The notes under the pieces were generated by a model that searched no databases, was not told the origin of the DNA, and was given only the letters and a program-made list of their open reading frames with translations. Position numbers and translations under genes: made by a program. From NCBI RefSeq assembly GCF_020297485.1, contig NZ_JAIWZC010000001.1:3596001-3660000 (forward strand): a DNA stretch of 64,000 nucleotides. The letters are read 5' to 3'. Below are positions 34,353 to 43,077 of the stretch, piece by piece. Each line of letters opens with the position of its first letter. Position 1 is the first letter of the stretch. Source of the DNA: Enterocloster clostridioformis. Lineage in GTDB: Bacteria > Bacillota > Clostridia > Lachnospirales > Lachnospiraceae.

Positions 34353-35183
34353 TTAAACCGTACTTCCCTTATCCATTTCAGGCATTCCCGGCGCGTTCTT
34401 ATCAGAAGGCGCGCATCCAAACATTTTTTTGTAAGCCCTGAAAAAACTGGAATAGTCTCCAAATCCCGCTCTGGACGCCGCCTCTGCCGCCGGCACCCCC
34501 ATTGCCAGCTCCTTTCTCACGATTGCCATGCGCTTATAGAGGATGTAGCGGGCCACTGTGGTTCCCGTGGCCCTCTTAAATACAGCTGTCAGATGATTCT
34601 TACTCATATAGAAGGTCTGGGCCAGCCCTTCCAGTGTCAGAGGGGCAGACAGGTTCTGGTTGATGTAACGGATGATTTCCTGTACCTGTCCTTCCTTTCC
34701 GCGGGAAGTCCCTGATGCCTCCCTGAATATTGCAAAAATCTTAGTCAAAAGAGACAGGACCCGTGCGCGGATTGCAATATACTGTAAACCCTTTCCATAA
34801 TTCCCGCACTCCTCCAGGGAATGAAAATACCACTCCAGCTGGAACTGTTCCTCATAACAGCACCATGCGGCCCCAAAGGGCTCCAGCAACAGCGCCCGTT
34901 CATCTTCCTCCAGAAGTTCGGGGGCGAAGTGCAGGCGTATCCGGTTATATTCATCCGAATCCAGTACCCTTAACCCGTGAAAACAGCCCGGCGGTATGAT
35001 AATCAGGCTTCCCGGCCTGGGTGTGTAGGTCCTGCCCTCCAGCAGATACTCTACATTGCCTGAAATCATGTAATAAAACTCGTATACATCATGGCAGTGC
35101 ATCTTATACTCCATCTCCGCTTCATCGCTGCGCGTATGGGCATATACCACCTTCTGGGTCTTAAAGCTTTCTTCCTGGTACAT
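34353..35183 (-). CDS. AraC-family transcriptional regulator with cupin sensor
   Basis: 276 residues. The N-terminal cupin (MHCHDVYEFYYMISGNVEYL, IIPPGCFHGL) senses a small ligand; the C-terminal two-HTH AraC domain runs from about 170 (APLTLEGLAQTFYMSKNHLT, then AAEAASRAGFGDYSSFFRAY). The start at 35183 directly follows GGAGGAGG; an upstream in-frame extension lacks a ribosome site. A candidate operator pair lies in the spacer upstream. Confidence 0.88.
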   Translation of the reverse strand: MYQEESFKTQKVVYAHTRSDEAEMEYKMHCHDVYEFYYMISGNVEYLLEGRTYTPRPGSLIIIPPGCFHGLRVLDSDEYNRIRLHFAPELLEEDERALLLEPFGAAWCCYEEQFQLEWYFHSLEECGNYGKGLQYIAIRARVLSLLTKIFAIFREASGTSRGKEGQVQEIIRYINQNLSAPLTLEGLAQTFYMSKNHLTAVFKRATGTTVARYILYKRMAIVRKELAMGVPAAEAASRAGFGDYSSFFRAYKKMFGCAPSDKNAPGMPEMDKGSTV

Positions 35184-35313
35184 GGGCCTCCTCCTTTCAA
35201 AAACCGGCTGTCCGCAGCCGTCCCTGTCCTCTGCGGACACATGCCGGGGATACATTTAATCCTATTCTATCACAGCTTGTGCTAATTGCAATATTTCTTT
35301 GTCTTATGACAAT

Positions 35314-35389
35314 GGTTTTTGCAATATACCTGTATTATAATATGTCCTGTAAGCAAGAGAAACACAGCAAATAAATTGTTGCAAAAACC
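35314..35389. promoter_or_regulatory. 11-bp inverted repeat between AraC gene and NAD-type glutamate dehydrogenase
   Basis: GGTTTTTGCAA (35314-35324) and TTGCAAAAACC (35379-35389) are perfect inverted copies; TTGCAATAT also recurs as a direct repeat (about 35286 and 35319). Regulator sites with AraC half-site spacing are plausible. Confidence 0.45.
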
Positions 35390-35438
35390 GAAAGGGCCCT
35401 CCCCCTTTCACACATTTTATCCCCCTTTATACACAGTA

Positions 35439-35469
35439 AAAGACCAGGCATCCCCAGTGCCTGGTCTTT
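35439..35469 (-). terminator. Terminator of the glutamate dehydrogenase / aminotransferase unit
   Basis: AAAGACCAGGCA / TGCCTGGTCTTT perfect 12-bp stem, 50 bp beyond the dehydrogenase stop, T-rich on the minus strand. Confidence 0.75.
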
Positions 35470-35521
35470 CTGTAACTGTTGCTTTCTGATATTTTCTATG
35501 CTGCTTTTTCTATGATTCTTT

Positions 35522-36784
35522 TTATGGCCAGATTGCCCTTGCCGCCTTGGCCTCCACTACCCGCCTCACGGCAATCAGGTAAGCGCCGGTGCGCAATGTG
35601 GCGTTCTGTTTCATGGCAATATCCCATACCGCCTCAAAGGCCGGATCCATTATATTCTTCAGCTTCTCATTGACTTCTTCCTCGGTCCAGCTCACGGACT
35701 GGATATTCTGAACCCATTCAAAATAAGAAACCACCACGCCGCCTGCATTGGCCAGAATATCGGGAACAACGGTAATGCCTCTGTCCTGGAGTATGCCGTC
35801 CGCGTCTGCGGCAACCGGGCCGTTTGCTGCCTCCACAATGACTTCCGCACGGATTTTATGTGCATTGGAAGCGTTAATCTGATTTTCAAGGGCTGCCGGC
35901 ACCAGTACCCTGGCATCCATCTCCAGCAGTTCCTCATTGGTAATGCGGCTCATTCCCTCTTCATTATAATCCTTTAACAGATTCTTCCTGTTAAGAGAGA
36001 GATAATCCAGGATAGCCGGTACATTAAGTCCATCCGGATTATAGATTCCGCCGGATACATCGCTGACAGCTATGATTTTCATTCCTTCCCTGTAAAGCAG
36101 CTTTGCCGTGATGCTGCCCACATTTCCCATTCCCTGAATGGCTACCGTGGTTCCCTCCGCCGGGATTCCCATTTTATTCAGTATATTTTTCGTGGTATAC
36201 ATGACGCCCCGTCCGGTGGCCTCATTTCTCCCGAGTGCGCCGCCCAGGCAGATGGGCTTGCCTGTAACCACACCGTGGATACAGTGGCCCTTCAGCATGC
36301 TGTAGGTGTCCATCATCCAGCCCATAACAGCCGCGTTAGTGCCTACATCAGGAGCCGGGATATCCTGTTCCGGCCCTATAAGGGGAGCAATGGCTGCCGT
36401 GTATCTTCTGGTGATTGCCCGGATTTCATTTTCAGACAGCTCATTGGGGTCGCAGACAACGCCGCCCTTGCCGCCGCCGTAAGGAATGTTCACCACTGCG
36501 CACTTGAATGTCATCCAGGCTGCCAGGGCCCTGACCTCGTCAGGATTGACTGCCGGATGGAAACGGACTCCGCCCTTGGCCGGTCCGCGGGATGTGGAGT
36601 GCTGTACCCTGTATCCCTCAAATACCTTGGTTGTTCCATCGTCCATCCGTACCGGGATCGCAACCTTAAGTTCCCTCTCCGGGTATTTGATGGCCTCTAT
36701 GTCACTGTCCGTATAGCCCAGTATATCGGCTGCTTCCTTTACTATCTTTAACACATTGTCATAAGGATTATATACTTTTTCCAT
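35522..36784 (-). CDS. Glu/Leu/Phe/Val dehydrogenase (NAD-type glutamate dehydrogenase)
   Basis: 420 residues. Catalytic Lys in RGPAKGGVRFHP and IPYGGGKGGVVCDP, Asp in PAPDVGTNA, Rossmann GMGNVGSITAKL. Interconverts glutamate with 2-oxoglutarate and ammonia; the short form resembles RocG/GluD catabolic enzymes rather than the long NADP enzyme at 47279. The ATG at 36784 follows AAAGGAG. The aminotransferase gene lies 52 bp upstream on the same strand, likely one operon. Confidence 0.9.
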   Translation of the reverse strand: MEKVYNPYDNVLKIVKEAADILGYTDSDIEAIKYPERELKVAIPVRMDDGTTKVFEGYRVQHSTSRGPAKGGVRFHPAVNPDEVRALAAWMTFKCAVVNIPYGGGKGGVVCDPNELSENEIRAITRRYTAAIAPLIGPEQDIPAPDVGTNAAVMGWMMDTYSMLKGHCIHGVVTGKPICLGGALGRNEATGRGVMYTTKNILNKMGIPAEGTTVAIQGMGNVGSITAKLLYREGMKIIAVSDVSGGIYNPDGLNVPAILDYLSLNRKNLLKDYNEEGMSRITNEELLEMDARVLVPAALENQINASNAHKIRAEVIVEAANGPVAADADGILQDRGITVVPDILANAGGVVVSYFEWVQNIQSVSWTEEEVNEKLKNIMDPAFEAVWDIAMKQNATLRTGAYLIAVRRVVEAKAARAIWP

Positions 36785-36836
36785 ACCTGTTCTCCTTTTT
36801 CTTCCATACTGCTGCCTGTTCATTACTTCCCAATAC

Positions 36837-38123
36837 TTAGTTCCCCTGATTCACCACTGACTCGATTCCCGCAATCTTCACACACAGAATGAATATGTCC
36901 ATGGCAGCCTTTAACTCCTCCGGCGTGGGATAGGTGGGAGCAATGCGTATATTCCTGTCCTTCGGATCCTTCTTGTAGGGATAGGTTGCCCCTGCGCCTG
37001 TGAGCGTGACACCCGCCTCCTTAGCCAGCTCTACGGTGCGCTTTGCACATCCCTCAAGGGTATCCAGAGAAATGAAATAGCCTCCCTTTGGATGACTCCA
37101 CACCGCCAGTCCGCTCCCTTCCAGTTCTTCCTCCAGACGTTTAAGCACCATGTCGAATTTTGGCCTCAGCACCTTTGCCAGAGCCTTCATATGGGCGCGG
37201 ATATTCTCCGGCGTTTTAAAATACTGCACATGCCTTAACTGGTTCAGCTTATCGTGTCCGATGGTCTGTGAGGACAGATGTCCCTTCAGCTCCTTCATGT
37301 TGTCCGGGCCTGATGCAATAAGCGAAACGCCTGCTCCCGGAAAAGTTATCTTGGAGGTTGAGAAGAAATAGTAAGTCCTGTTGGGATGGCCGCCAGCCTC
37401 ACATGCCTCCAGAATATTCTTAAGAGGCACTTCCTCGTAGATATGGTGCACGCCGTAGGCATTGTCCCAGAATATTCTGAAATCCGGGGCTGCCGTCTCC
37501 ATGGACGCCAGGCGGTCCACCACCCGGTCGCTGTAGCACACGCCCTGAGGATTGGAGTGAAGGGGAACACACCAGATTCCTTTGATGGACGCATCCTCCC
37601 TTACCATGGTTTCCACCATCTCCATATCCGGTCCGTCCTCCAGAAGGGGTACGGGAATCATCTGGATTCCCAGCTCCCCGCAAATCTGGAAATGCCTGTC
37701 GTATCCCGGAACCGGACAGAGAAATTTTACCGGGCTGCCCTCATATCCATAGAAGCTCCATGGCTTTTCTCCCTCTGTTCCGAAAAGACAGTGGAATGAA
37801 ATCGTATCAAACATCAGGTTCAGGCTGGAATTACCGCCTATTATAATCAGGTCCGGATCCAGACCCAAAAGCTGGCCAAACAAACGCCTGCATTCAGGAA
37901 TCCCTTCCAGTACGCCGTAGTTCCTCGCATCCGTGCCGTCCTCCAGCATAAAGCCCTTTGGAAACTCCAACAGGCCCATGTTCATATCCAACTGGTCTGC
38001 TGAGGGCTTTCCCCTGGCCATATTCAGTTTCAAATTCAATTTCTTGGCTTCCTGGAACTGTATGGTAAGCTCTTTTAACATATCATTCAGTTCCTGTTTG
38101 GAATATTCCGTTACATGTTTCAT
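36837..38123 (-). CDS. Aspartate-type aminotransferase (PF12897 group)
   Basis: 428 residues, fold type I PLP enzyme. The Schiff-base Lys lies in YFFSTSKITFPGAGVS; the PLP-phosphate/Asp region is IIIGGNSSLNLMFD and FWDNAYGVHH; substrate Arg near NIRIAPTYPT. This branch is annotated as alanine/aspartate aminotransferase. Paired with glutamate dehydrogenase it would couple aspartate, 2-oxoglutarate and glutamate. Divergent from a LysR gene. The start at 38123 was picked over one five codons earlier; the ribosome site (GGAGACCGGGA) is weak. Confidence 0.85.
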   Translation of the reverse strand: MKHVTEYSKQELNDMLKELTIQFQEAKKLNLKLNMARGKPSADQLDMNMGLLEFPKGFMLEDGTDARNYGVLEGIPECRRLFGQLLGLDPDLIIIGGNSSLNLMFDTISFHCLFGTEGEKPWSFYGYEGSPVKFLCPVPGYDRHFQICGELGIQMIPVPLLEDGPDMEMVETMVREDASIKGIWCVPLHSNPQGVCYSDRVVDRLASMETAAPDFRIFWDNAYGVHHIYEEVPLKNILEACEAGGHPNRTYYFFSTSKITFPGAGVSLIASGPDNMKELKGHLSSQTIGHDKLNQLRHVQYFKTPENIRAHMKALAKVLRPKFDMVLKRLEEELEGSGLAVWSHPKGGYFISLDTLEGCAKRTVELAKEAGVTLTGAGATYPYKKDPKDRNIRIAPTYPTPEELKAAMDIFILCVKIAGIESVVNQGN

Positions 38124-38198
38124 TCCCGGTCTCCGCATCAGACATTAGTCAGATATATTTGTTCTTGCCTTTATTATAAAAATATCCTAGAATAAAAA

Positions 38199-38214
38199 CA
38201 AATATTTATATTTG
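38199..38214. promoter_or_regulatory. Candidate LysR operator
   Basis: CAAATATTTATATTTG is a 16-bp near-palindrome (one mismatched pair) in the divergent spacer between the aminotransferase and the LysR gene; the region is very AT-rich. Confidence 0.4.
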
Positions 38215-38253
38215 AATAAAACTTATAATCAAAAACTTATAGGAGGTGCAGCT

Positions 38254-39219
38254 ATGTTCAGCGGGATGAATTACGTATATGAAGTCTATAAGGAACAGAG
38301 CTTTTCCAAGGCTGCTGAGAACCTTTACATATCCCAGCCGGCCCTCAGTTCCATGATCAAGAAGATTGAGACAAAGATAGGCATGCCCCTCTTTGACCGG
38401 AGCACCAGCCCCATCCAGCTGACGGAATGCGGCAAAAAGTACATAAAGACCGCCGAGAAAATCATGGACCTGGAAAATGAATTCGCCTACTATGTGGGCA
38501 ATCTCCAGGAGCTGAAAACCGGCCGCCTGTCCGTGGGCGGCACCTATCTCTTCTCCTCCTTCATATTCCCGCCCATCATAGATAAATTCCGCAGGGCCTA
38601 CCCGCACGTAAAGCTGAACCTGTTTGAGGGCCACACACCCCTACTGGAACAGAAGCTCTTTGCCGGGGAATTGGACATTATCATTGACAACTATCTGCTG
38701 GACGCGGGTATCTATGAAAAGGAACGCTTCATGGAGGAACGTCTGCTGCTGGCTGTCCCCTCCTCCTTTGACAGCAACCGGCGGGCGGTGAAATACCAGC
38801 TTAAGGCTTCCGACATAAAGCGCTGTCTTCACCAGAACGACACCTTTCCGGCCGTATCCTTAAAGAAATTCAAGGACGAGCCCTTTGTAATGCTGCGGTC
38901 CCACAATGATACCAGGGAACGCGTGGAGGCCATACTGGGCCGGGCGGGAATCCAGCTAAACTATACCTTAAAGCTGAACCAGCTCTTAACCACCTATCAC
39001 CTGACAGAGTATGGCATGGGCGCTTCATTTGTCAGCGACACCGTGGTCAAGTGCCTTCCGGAAAACCCGGATATCATTTATTATAAAATTGACGACCCTG
39101 AGGCGGTAAGAGATGTTTATCTTTATTATAAGAAAAATAAATACCTGACCCGGAGCATGATTGAATTCATCAAAATGGCCATTCCTGGCATTGAGAAAAA
39201 CTCAGAAAAATATGTATAA
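38254..39219 (+). CDS. LysR-family transcriptional regulator
   Basis: 321 residues. N-terminal HTH (YKEQSFSKAAENLYISQPAL, SSMIKKIETKIGMPLFDRST) and the periplasmic-binding-like sensor domain (from about 90). The ATG at 38254 follows AGGAGG by 6 bases; an upstream extension is not supported. Divergent orientation suggests it regulates the aminotransferase-glutamate dehydrogenase unit, itself, or both. Confidence 0.9.
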   Translation: MFSGMNYVYEVYKEQSFSKAAENLYISQPALSSMIKKIETKIGMPLFDRSTSPIQLTECGKKYIKTAEKIMDLENEFAYYVGNLQELKTGRLSVGGTYLFSSFIFPPIIDKFRRAYPHVKLNLFEGHTPLLEQKLFAGELDIIIDNYLLDAGIYEKERFMEERLLLAVPSSFDSNRRAVKYQLKASDIKRCLHQNDTFPAVSLKKFKDEPFVMLRSHNDTRERVEAILGRAGIQLNYTLKLNQLLTTYHLTEYGMGASFVSDTVVKCLPENPDIIYYKIDDPEAVRDVYLYYKKNKYLTRSMIEFIKMAIPGIEKNSEKYV

Positions 39220-39287
39220 GCATATGCTTATAAGTGTTATAAGTGCTATTTTTGCTTAAATAACAAACACATAAGGGGGTAGGAAAA

Positions 39288-41177
39288 ATGGTTGGATGGC
39301 CAGAAATCCTTAAAAAGGAAAACCTGACAAGAGAAGAAAAAAAATGTATCTGCAACCGGCTCATGACCACGGAGAGCCACATGGAGCAGCTCATACTGAA
39401 GCATTTCACGGAGGAGGATTTCCGCAGTGTCTGGATGCGCAAGATTGGCGGAGGCGTGATTGGCGGCAAGGCCTGCGGCCTGTTGGTCGCCAGGAAGCTG
39501 ATTGAGCTCAACATGCCTGAGTACGCAGGACATGTTGAGCCCCATAACTCCTTTTTCATCGGCACGGATGTTTTCTACCGTTATCTGGTGTATAACCGCT
39601 GTGCGGAGTTAAGGGCCAGGCACCGTCTGGAAAAGGAACATTTTAAGGAGACCGAGGAGCTGACCAAACGGCTGCGTGGCGGTTCCCTTCCCGAAGATAT
39701 CCGTGAAGAGCTGAGCGATATGCTGGACCACTACGGGACCACCCCCATCATTGTCCGCTCCAGCAGCATCATGGAGGACGGATACGGCAATGCGTTCTCC
39801 GGCAAATACGAATCCATTTTCTGCATGAACCAGGGCACCAAAGAAGAACGGATGGAGGAACTGGAGGAGGCTATCCGCCGCGTATACGCCAGCACCATGA
39901 ACGAACAGGCCATTGAATACCGAAGGAAACGCCATCTGTTAGATGTGGATGAGCAGATGGCCCTGCTGATTCAGCAGGTGGCCGGACAGCAGTACGGCGG
40001 CCTCTATATGCCGGTGGCCGCTGGTATGGGCTGTTCCTATAACCCTTATAAATGGATGGAACACTTAAACCCGGAAGCGGGAATGCTGCGCATGGTCATG
40101 GGGTTGGGGACCAGGGCTGTAGAGAGAACGCCCGGCGATTATCCCCGCCTCATCGGTCTCGACAGGGCTCAGGCCAATTTAAGAACCACCCTGGCTGAAC
40201 GCCATAAGTTCTCCCAGCGCAAGGTGGATGTCCTGGACTTTTGCACCAAGTCGCTCTGCACCAAATCCCTGGAAAAAATACTGGACCTCTTACCCAAATG
40301 GCAGAAAAAAATGGTCCTCAGCAGGGATACGGATGCCGAGGACATGCTGGCCGAACGCCATATATACAGAACCATCTATTTTGCGGACTGCCAGGGACTG
40401 GTGGACAATCTGGAGTTCATACGAATGATGCGCTCCCTTATGAAGATGCTGGAGAAAGAATATGAACGCCCGGTGGATGTGGAGTTTGCCGTCACAAATC
40501 CTGAGGAAGGCGTGTGGAGGCTGAACCTGCTGCAATGCCGTCCCCTTCAGACTGCCAAATCCGAGCAGGTACATATACCGGACGGCGTGGACCACCAATT
40601 TCTCTTTGACGTGCGCAGGACATCCATGCGCCGGTCCAAGGAGGAACCAATCGACTATATTGTGTGGGTGGATCCTCAGAAATACTATGAATACGAATAT
40701 GCCAAAAAACCGGATGTGGCCCGTTTAATCAGCCGCATCAACCAGCATTTCGAGGACACGGATAAGAAGCTGATGCTGCTGGTGCCGGGCCGCATCGGAA
40801 CCTCATCCCCCGAATTAGGCGTACCTGTGGTCTACGCGGAAATCAGCCAGTTCAGCGCCATCTGTGAGGTGGCCTACGGAAAGGCAGGCTACCATCCGGA
40901 TCTATCTTACGGCAGCCACATGTTCCAGGACATGGTGGAGGCGGATGTGTATTACGGCGCAATCAACGACAACAGCAAAACCAGGCTGTACCGGCCAGAA
41001 CTCCTCACCCGGTATCCTGAGGTGTTAAAGGATATTCTGCCCGGTGAATCCCAGGAGCTTGCTGACATCGTAAAGGTCCATGACGTAAGCCGGTCCGGAG
41101 CCACCCTGACCCTGGATGCCCAGGAGGGCCGCGCCGTGTGCCGGATACGGGGCACGGCGCAGACTGCCGAGCGGTAA
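39288..41177 (+). CDS. PPDK/PEP-synthase N-terminal-domain protein, stand-alone
   Basis: 629 residues. Resembles the ATP-grasp nucleotide-binding half of pyruvate phosphate dikinase: GGKACGLLVARKLIE, IIVRSSSIMEDGYGNAFSGK, MALLIQQVAG, and WRLNLLQCRPLQT. The swivelling phospho-His domain and the PEP-binding TIM barrel are absent, so a complete dikinase reaction is unlikely. The C-terminal 200 residues (KLMLLVPGRIGTSSPELGVP) are unassigned. AAGGGGG precedes the ATG. Substrate unknown. Confidence 0.75.
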   Translation: MVGWPEILKKENLTREEKKCICNRLMTTESHMEQLILKHFTEEDFRSVWMRKIGGGVIGGKACGLLVARKLIELNMPEYAGHVEPHNSFFIGTDVFYRYLVYNRCAELRARHRLEKEHFKETEELTKRLRGGSLPEDIREELSDMLDHYGTTPIIVRSSSIMEDGYGNAFSGKYESIFCMNQGTKEERMEELEEAIRRVYASTMNEQAIEYRRKRHLLDVDEQMALLIQQVAGQQYGGLYMPVAAGMGCSYNPYKWMEHLNPEAGMLRMVMGLGTRAVERTPGDYPRLIGLDRAQANLRTTLAERHKFSQRKVDVLDFCTKSLCTKSLEKILDLLPKWQKKMVLSRDTDAEDMLAERHIYRTIYFADCQGLVDNLEFIRMMRSLMKMLEKEYERPVDVEFAVTNPEEGVWRLNLLQCRPLQTAKSEQVHIPDGVDHQFLFDVRRTSMRRSKEEPIDYIVWVDPQKYYEYEYAKKPDVARLISRINQHFEDTDKKLMLLVPGRIGTSSPELGVPVVYAEISQFSAICEVAYGKAGYHPDLSYGSHMFQDMVEADVYYGAINDNSKTRLYRPELLTRYPEVLKDILPGESQELADIVKVHDVSRSGATLTLDAQEGRAVCRIRGTAQTAER

Positions 41178-41252
41178 CGGGCTGACCGCGCGCCTGACAA
41201 AAGGCGGGAAACCACTGAGCCATGATACTCTGTATCATGCCAGACTGTAAAT

Positions 41253-41289
41253 AAATCAGTGCTCAGGACGCAAGTCCGGGCACTGATTT
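41253..41289 (+). terminator. Terminator behind the PPDK-like gene
   Basis: AAATCAGTGC / GCACTGATTT stem followed by TCCTTTTAT. Confidence 0.75.
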
Positions 41290-41294
41290 TCCTT

Positions 41295-41638
41295 TTATCC
41301 AAGATTAAGAGCAGCAGCAAGCTGCTGCGTTGTCTCCAACACATCTGAAAATGTCAGTTTATCTGCGTAGCTATTTTCCACAGCGTAGCTATTCCAGAGC
41401 AAATACTCCATACAGGTTCTTATTTTATCTTCAACACCAAAGGCTTTTCCATATTTCAAAAGTTTTCGGCTTTTGGGTTGCTCTTTGAGATACGCTTTGA
41501 TAGCTTGGGTATAGAGGCCCTTTCGCACACGCTCCAGTTTGCCAACCTCTAAGTATTTTCTAGCATTGGCCTGCTAATACCCGCACTTTCAACTTGTGAA
41601 GCTAAAATGTAAATAGACTTTCTTAACAATAATACCAT
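41295..41638 (-). pseudogene. AbiE remnant: AbiEi fragments fused to the AbiEii C-terminus
   Basis: From the right: MVLLLRKSIYILASQVESAG plus ISR matches the AbiEi winged helix; after a frameshift comes RKYLEVGKLERVRKGLY, then directly LYTQAIKAYLKEQPKSRKLL (AbiEi C-terminus; the middle is deleted at GLY/LYTQ). Next, without a stop, WNSYAVENSYADKLTFSDVL matches the AbiEii end, which is WDNYIRENTYASDFSFSEVL at 24551-25390. The toxin body is gone. Two deletions and a frameshift thus collapsed a second AbiE operon. Confidence 0.8.
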
Positions 41639-41759
41639 AATAAACACTCCGACTATTTCTGGATATACTGACAGTTTTTAAATAACCTAAAAAAACGCAT
41701 CAAGCTCATACTAATCATGAAGCCTTCAAAAGGCCAATCAACAGAAAGGAGTGAATCAT

Positions 41760-41978
41760 ATGAATTTATGCAATTGTGACGCCAAAGTTCCTGTATCACA
41801 ATGCGGGTGCGGCAAGGAGCTTCCCGCCCCCGGACCAGGAGTACAGCTGGCCATTGCCACTGTTCCCATGCAGCCCTGGGAAACACCCTATGAGCCATCC
41901 AAAGCCCTGAAACAGGGGACTATTTTCCCCTGCCTGGATCTGCCGTTTTTTATAGTAGGAGGTGAAAAAAATGCCTGA
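41760..41978 (+). CDS. cotJA: Spore coat associated protein CotJA
   Basis: 72 residues, Cys-rich start (MNLCNCDAKVPVSQCGCGKE) then PMQPWETPYEPSKALKQGTI and FPCLDLPFFIVGG, the conserved CotJA core. The ATG at 41760 follows GAAAGGAG. First gene of cotJABC, normally made in the mother cell under SigE; no confident SigE box was fixed here. Confidence 0.88.
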   Translation: MNLCNCDAKVPVSQCGCGKELPAPGPGVQLAIATVPMQPWETPYEPSKALKQGTIFPCLDLPFFIVGGEKNA

Positions 41979-42267
41979 CCGCTGCCAGCTGCTTCAGCAG
42001 ATTAATGAGATAAGTTTTGTTGTCAATGACCTGAACCTGTATCTGGATACCCACCCCACAGACGACAAGGCATTGGACGCGTTCAGCCAGGCCATGGCAC
42101 AGAGAAAACAGCTTCTGGATTCCTTTGCCAAGGAATATGAGCCCCTTACCCTGAACTGTGTCTGCCCTGAAACCAATAACAAGTCCGAATCCCATACCAA
42201 GTACCCCGGCCAGAAGCATTTTACCTGGTCAGACGGACCTCTTCCATGGGACTGCCCGGAACATTAA
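41971..42267 (+). CDS. cotJB: Spore coat protein CotJB
   Basis: 98 residues: LLQQINEISFVVNDLNLYLD, THPTDDKALDAFSQAM, then KEYEPLTLNC and WSDGPLPWDC, the CotJB pattern. AGGAGGTG precedes the ATG at 41971, which overlaps the cotJA end by 8 bp. Needed with CotJA for CotJC assembly in Bacillus. Confidence 0.88.
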   Translation: MPDRCQLLQQINEISFVVNDLNLYLDTHPTDDKALDAFSQAMAQRKQLLDSFAKEYEPLTLNCVCPETNNKSESHTKYPGQKHFTWSDGPLPWDCPEH

Positions 42268-42286
42268 AATAAGGAGGTGTCTAACC

Positions 42287-42904
42287 ATGTGGACTTATGA
42301 AAAACGGTTACAATTTCCCGTAAAAATTACCCAGACCTGTCCCAAGACAGCGTCCCTGATTATCAGCCAGTTCGGCGGTCCTGACGGCGAATTAGCTGCT
42401 TCCATGCGTTATCTTTCCCAGCGTTACACCATGCCATGCAAGGAAGTGGGCGGACTGCTGACAGATATTGGCACAGAAGAGCTTGCCCATCTGGAAATGA
42501 TCTGCGCCATTATCTATCAGCTGACCAAAAATCTGACACCGGAACAGGCCAAGACAGCGGGCTTTGACGCTTATTATATCGACCATACCACAGCCCTGTG
42601 GCCAACGGCTGCTGCGGGCGTTCCCTTTAATGCCTGTGAATTCCAGTCCAAGGGCGATGCCATAACAGATCTCCATGAGGACCTGGCGGCAGAACAGAAA
42701 GCCAGGACCACCTATGACAACCTGATCCGAATTATTGAAAACCCGGAGGTAAGAGAACCCCTTAAATTTCTCCGGGCCAGGGAAGTCGTTCATTTTCAGC
42801 GTTTCGGGGAGGCGCTGGAAAAGATAAAGTACAAGCTGGATGAAAAGAATTTCTACTATTTCAATCCGGAGTTTGATAAGCAGTTTGTACAGAACGAGAA
42901 ATAA
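42287..42904 (+). CDS. cotJC: Spore coat protein CotJC (manganese-catalase fold)
   Basis: 205 residues. Ferritin-like di-metal helices: TEELAHLEMICAIIYQL carries E and H ligands, and the second set is in LHEDLAAEQKARTTYDNLI and REVVHFQRFGEALE. Homologous to manganese catalase. AAGGAGGT precedes the ATG. Last gene of the operon. Confidence 0.92.
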   Translation: MWTYEKRLQFPVKITQTCPKTASLIISQFGGPDGELAASMRYLSQRYTMPCKEVGGLLTDIGTEELAHLEMICAIIYQLTKNLTPEQAKTAGFDAYYIDHTTALWPTAAAGVPFNACEFQSKGDAITDLHEDLAAEQKARTTYDNLIRIIENPEVREPLKFLRAREVVHFQRFGEALEKIKYKLDEKNFYYFNPEFDKQFVQNEK

Positions 42905-42918
42905 AGGATAAATTACAA

Positions 42919-42954
42919 CGCCGCTTCGTGTACGGAACCGTATGCAAAGCGGCG
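42919..42954 (+). terminator. Hairpin after cotJC
   Basis: CGCCGCTT ... AAGCGGCG stem 15 bases after the stop; there is no clear T-run, so termination strength is uncertain. Confidence 0.4.
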
Positions 42955-43077
42955 GACTACATAAGAGATACACAAGCTTTGGAGGTTTTAACCTTTCTGA
43001 ACCTGTCTGCCAGGCCATCGTTCCCTCCAAGGCAGATATGGTCATCTTCTGCTGCTGTCCGATACGAGCTCCCGGCC

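Noticed and set aside
41660..41740. SigE-type promoter for cotJABC
   Set aside because: A CATACTAAT-like -10 is present, but no -35 element at proper spacing could be fixed.
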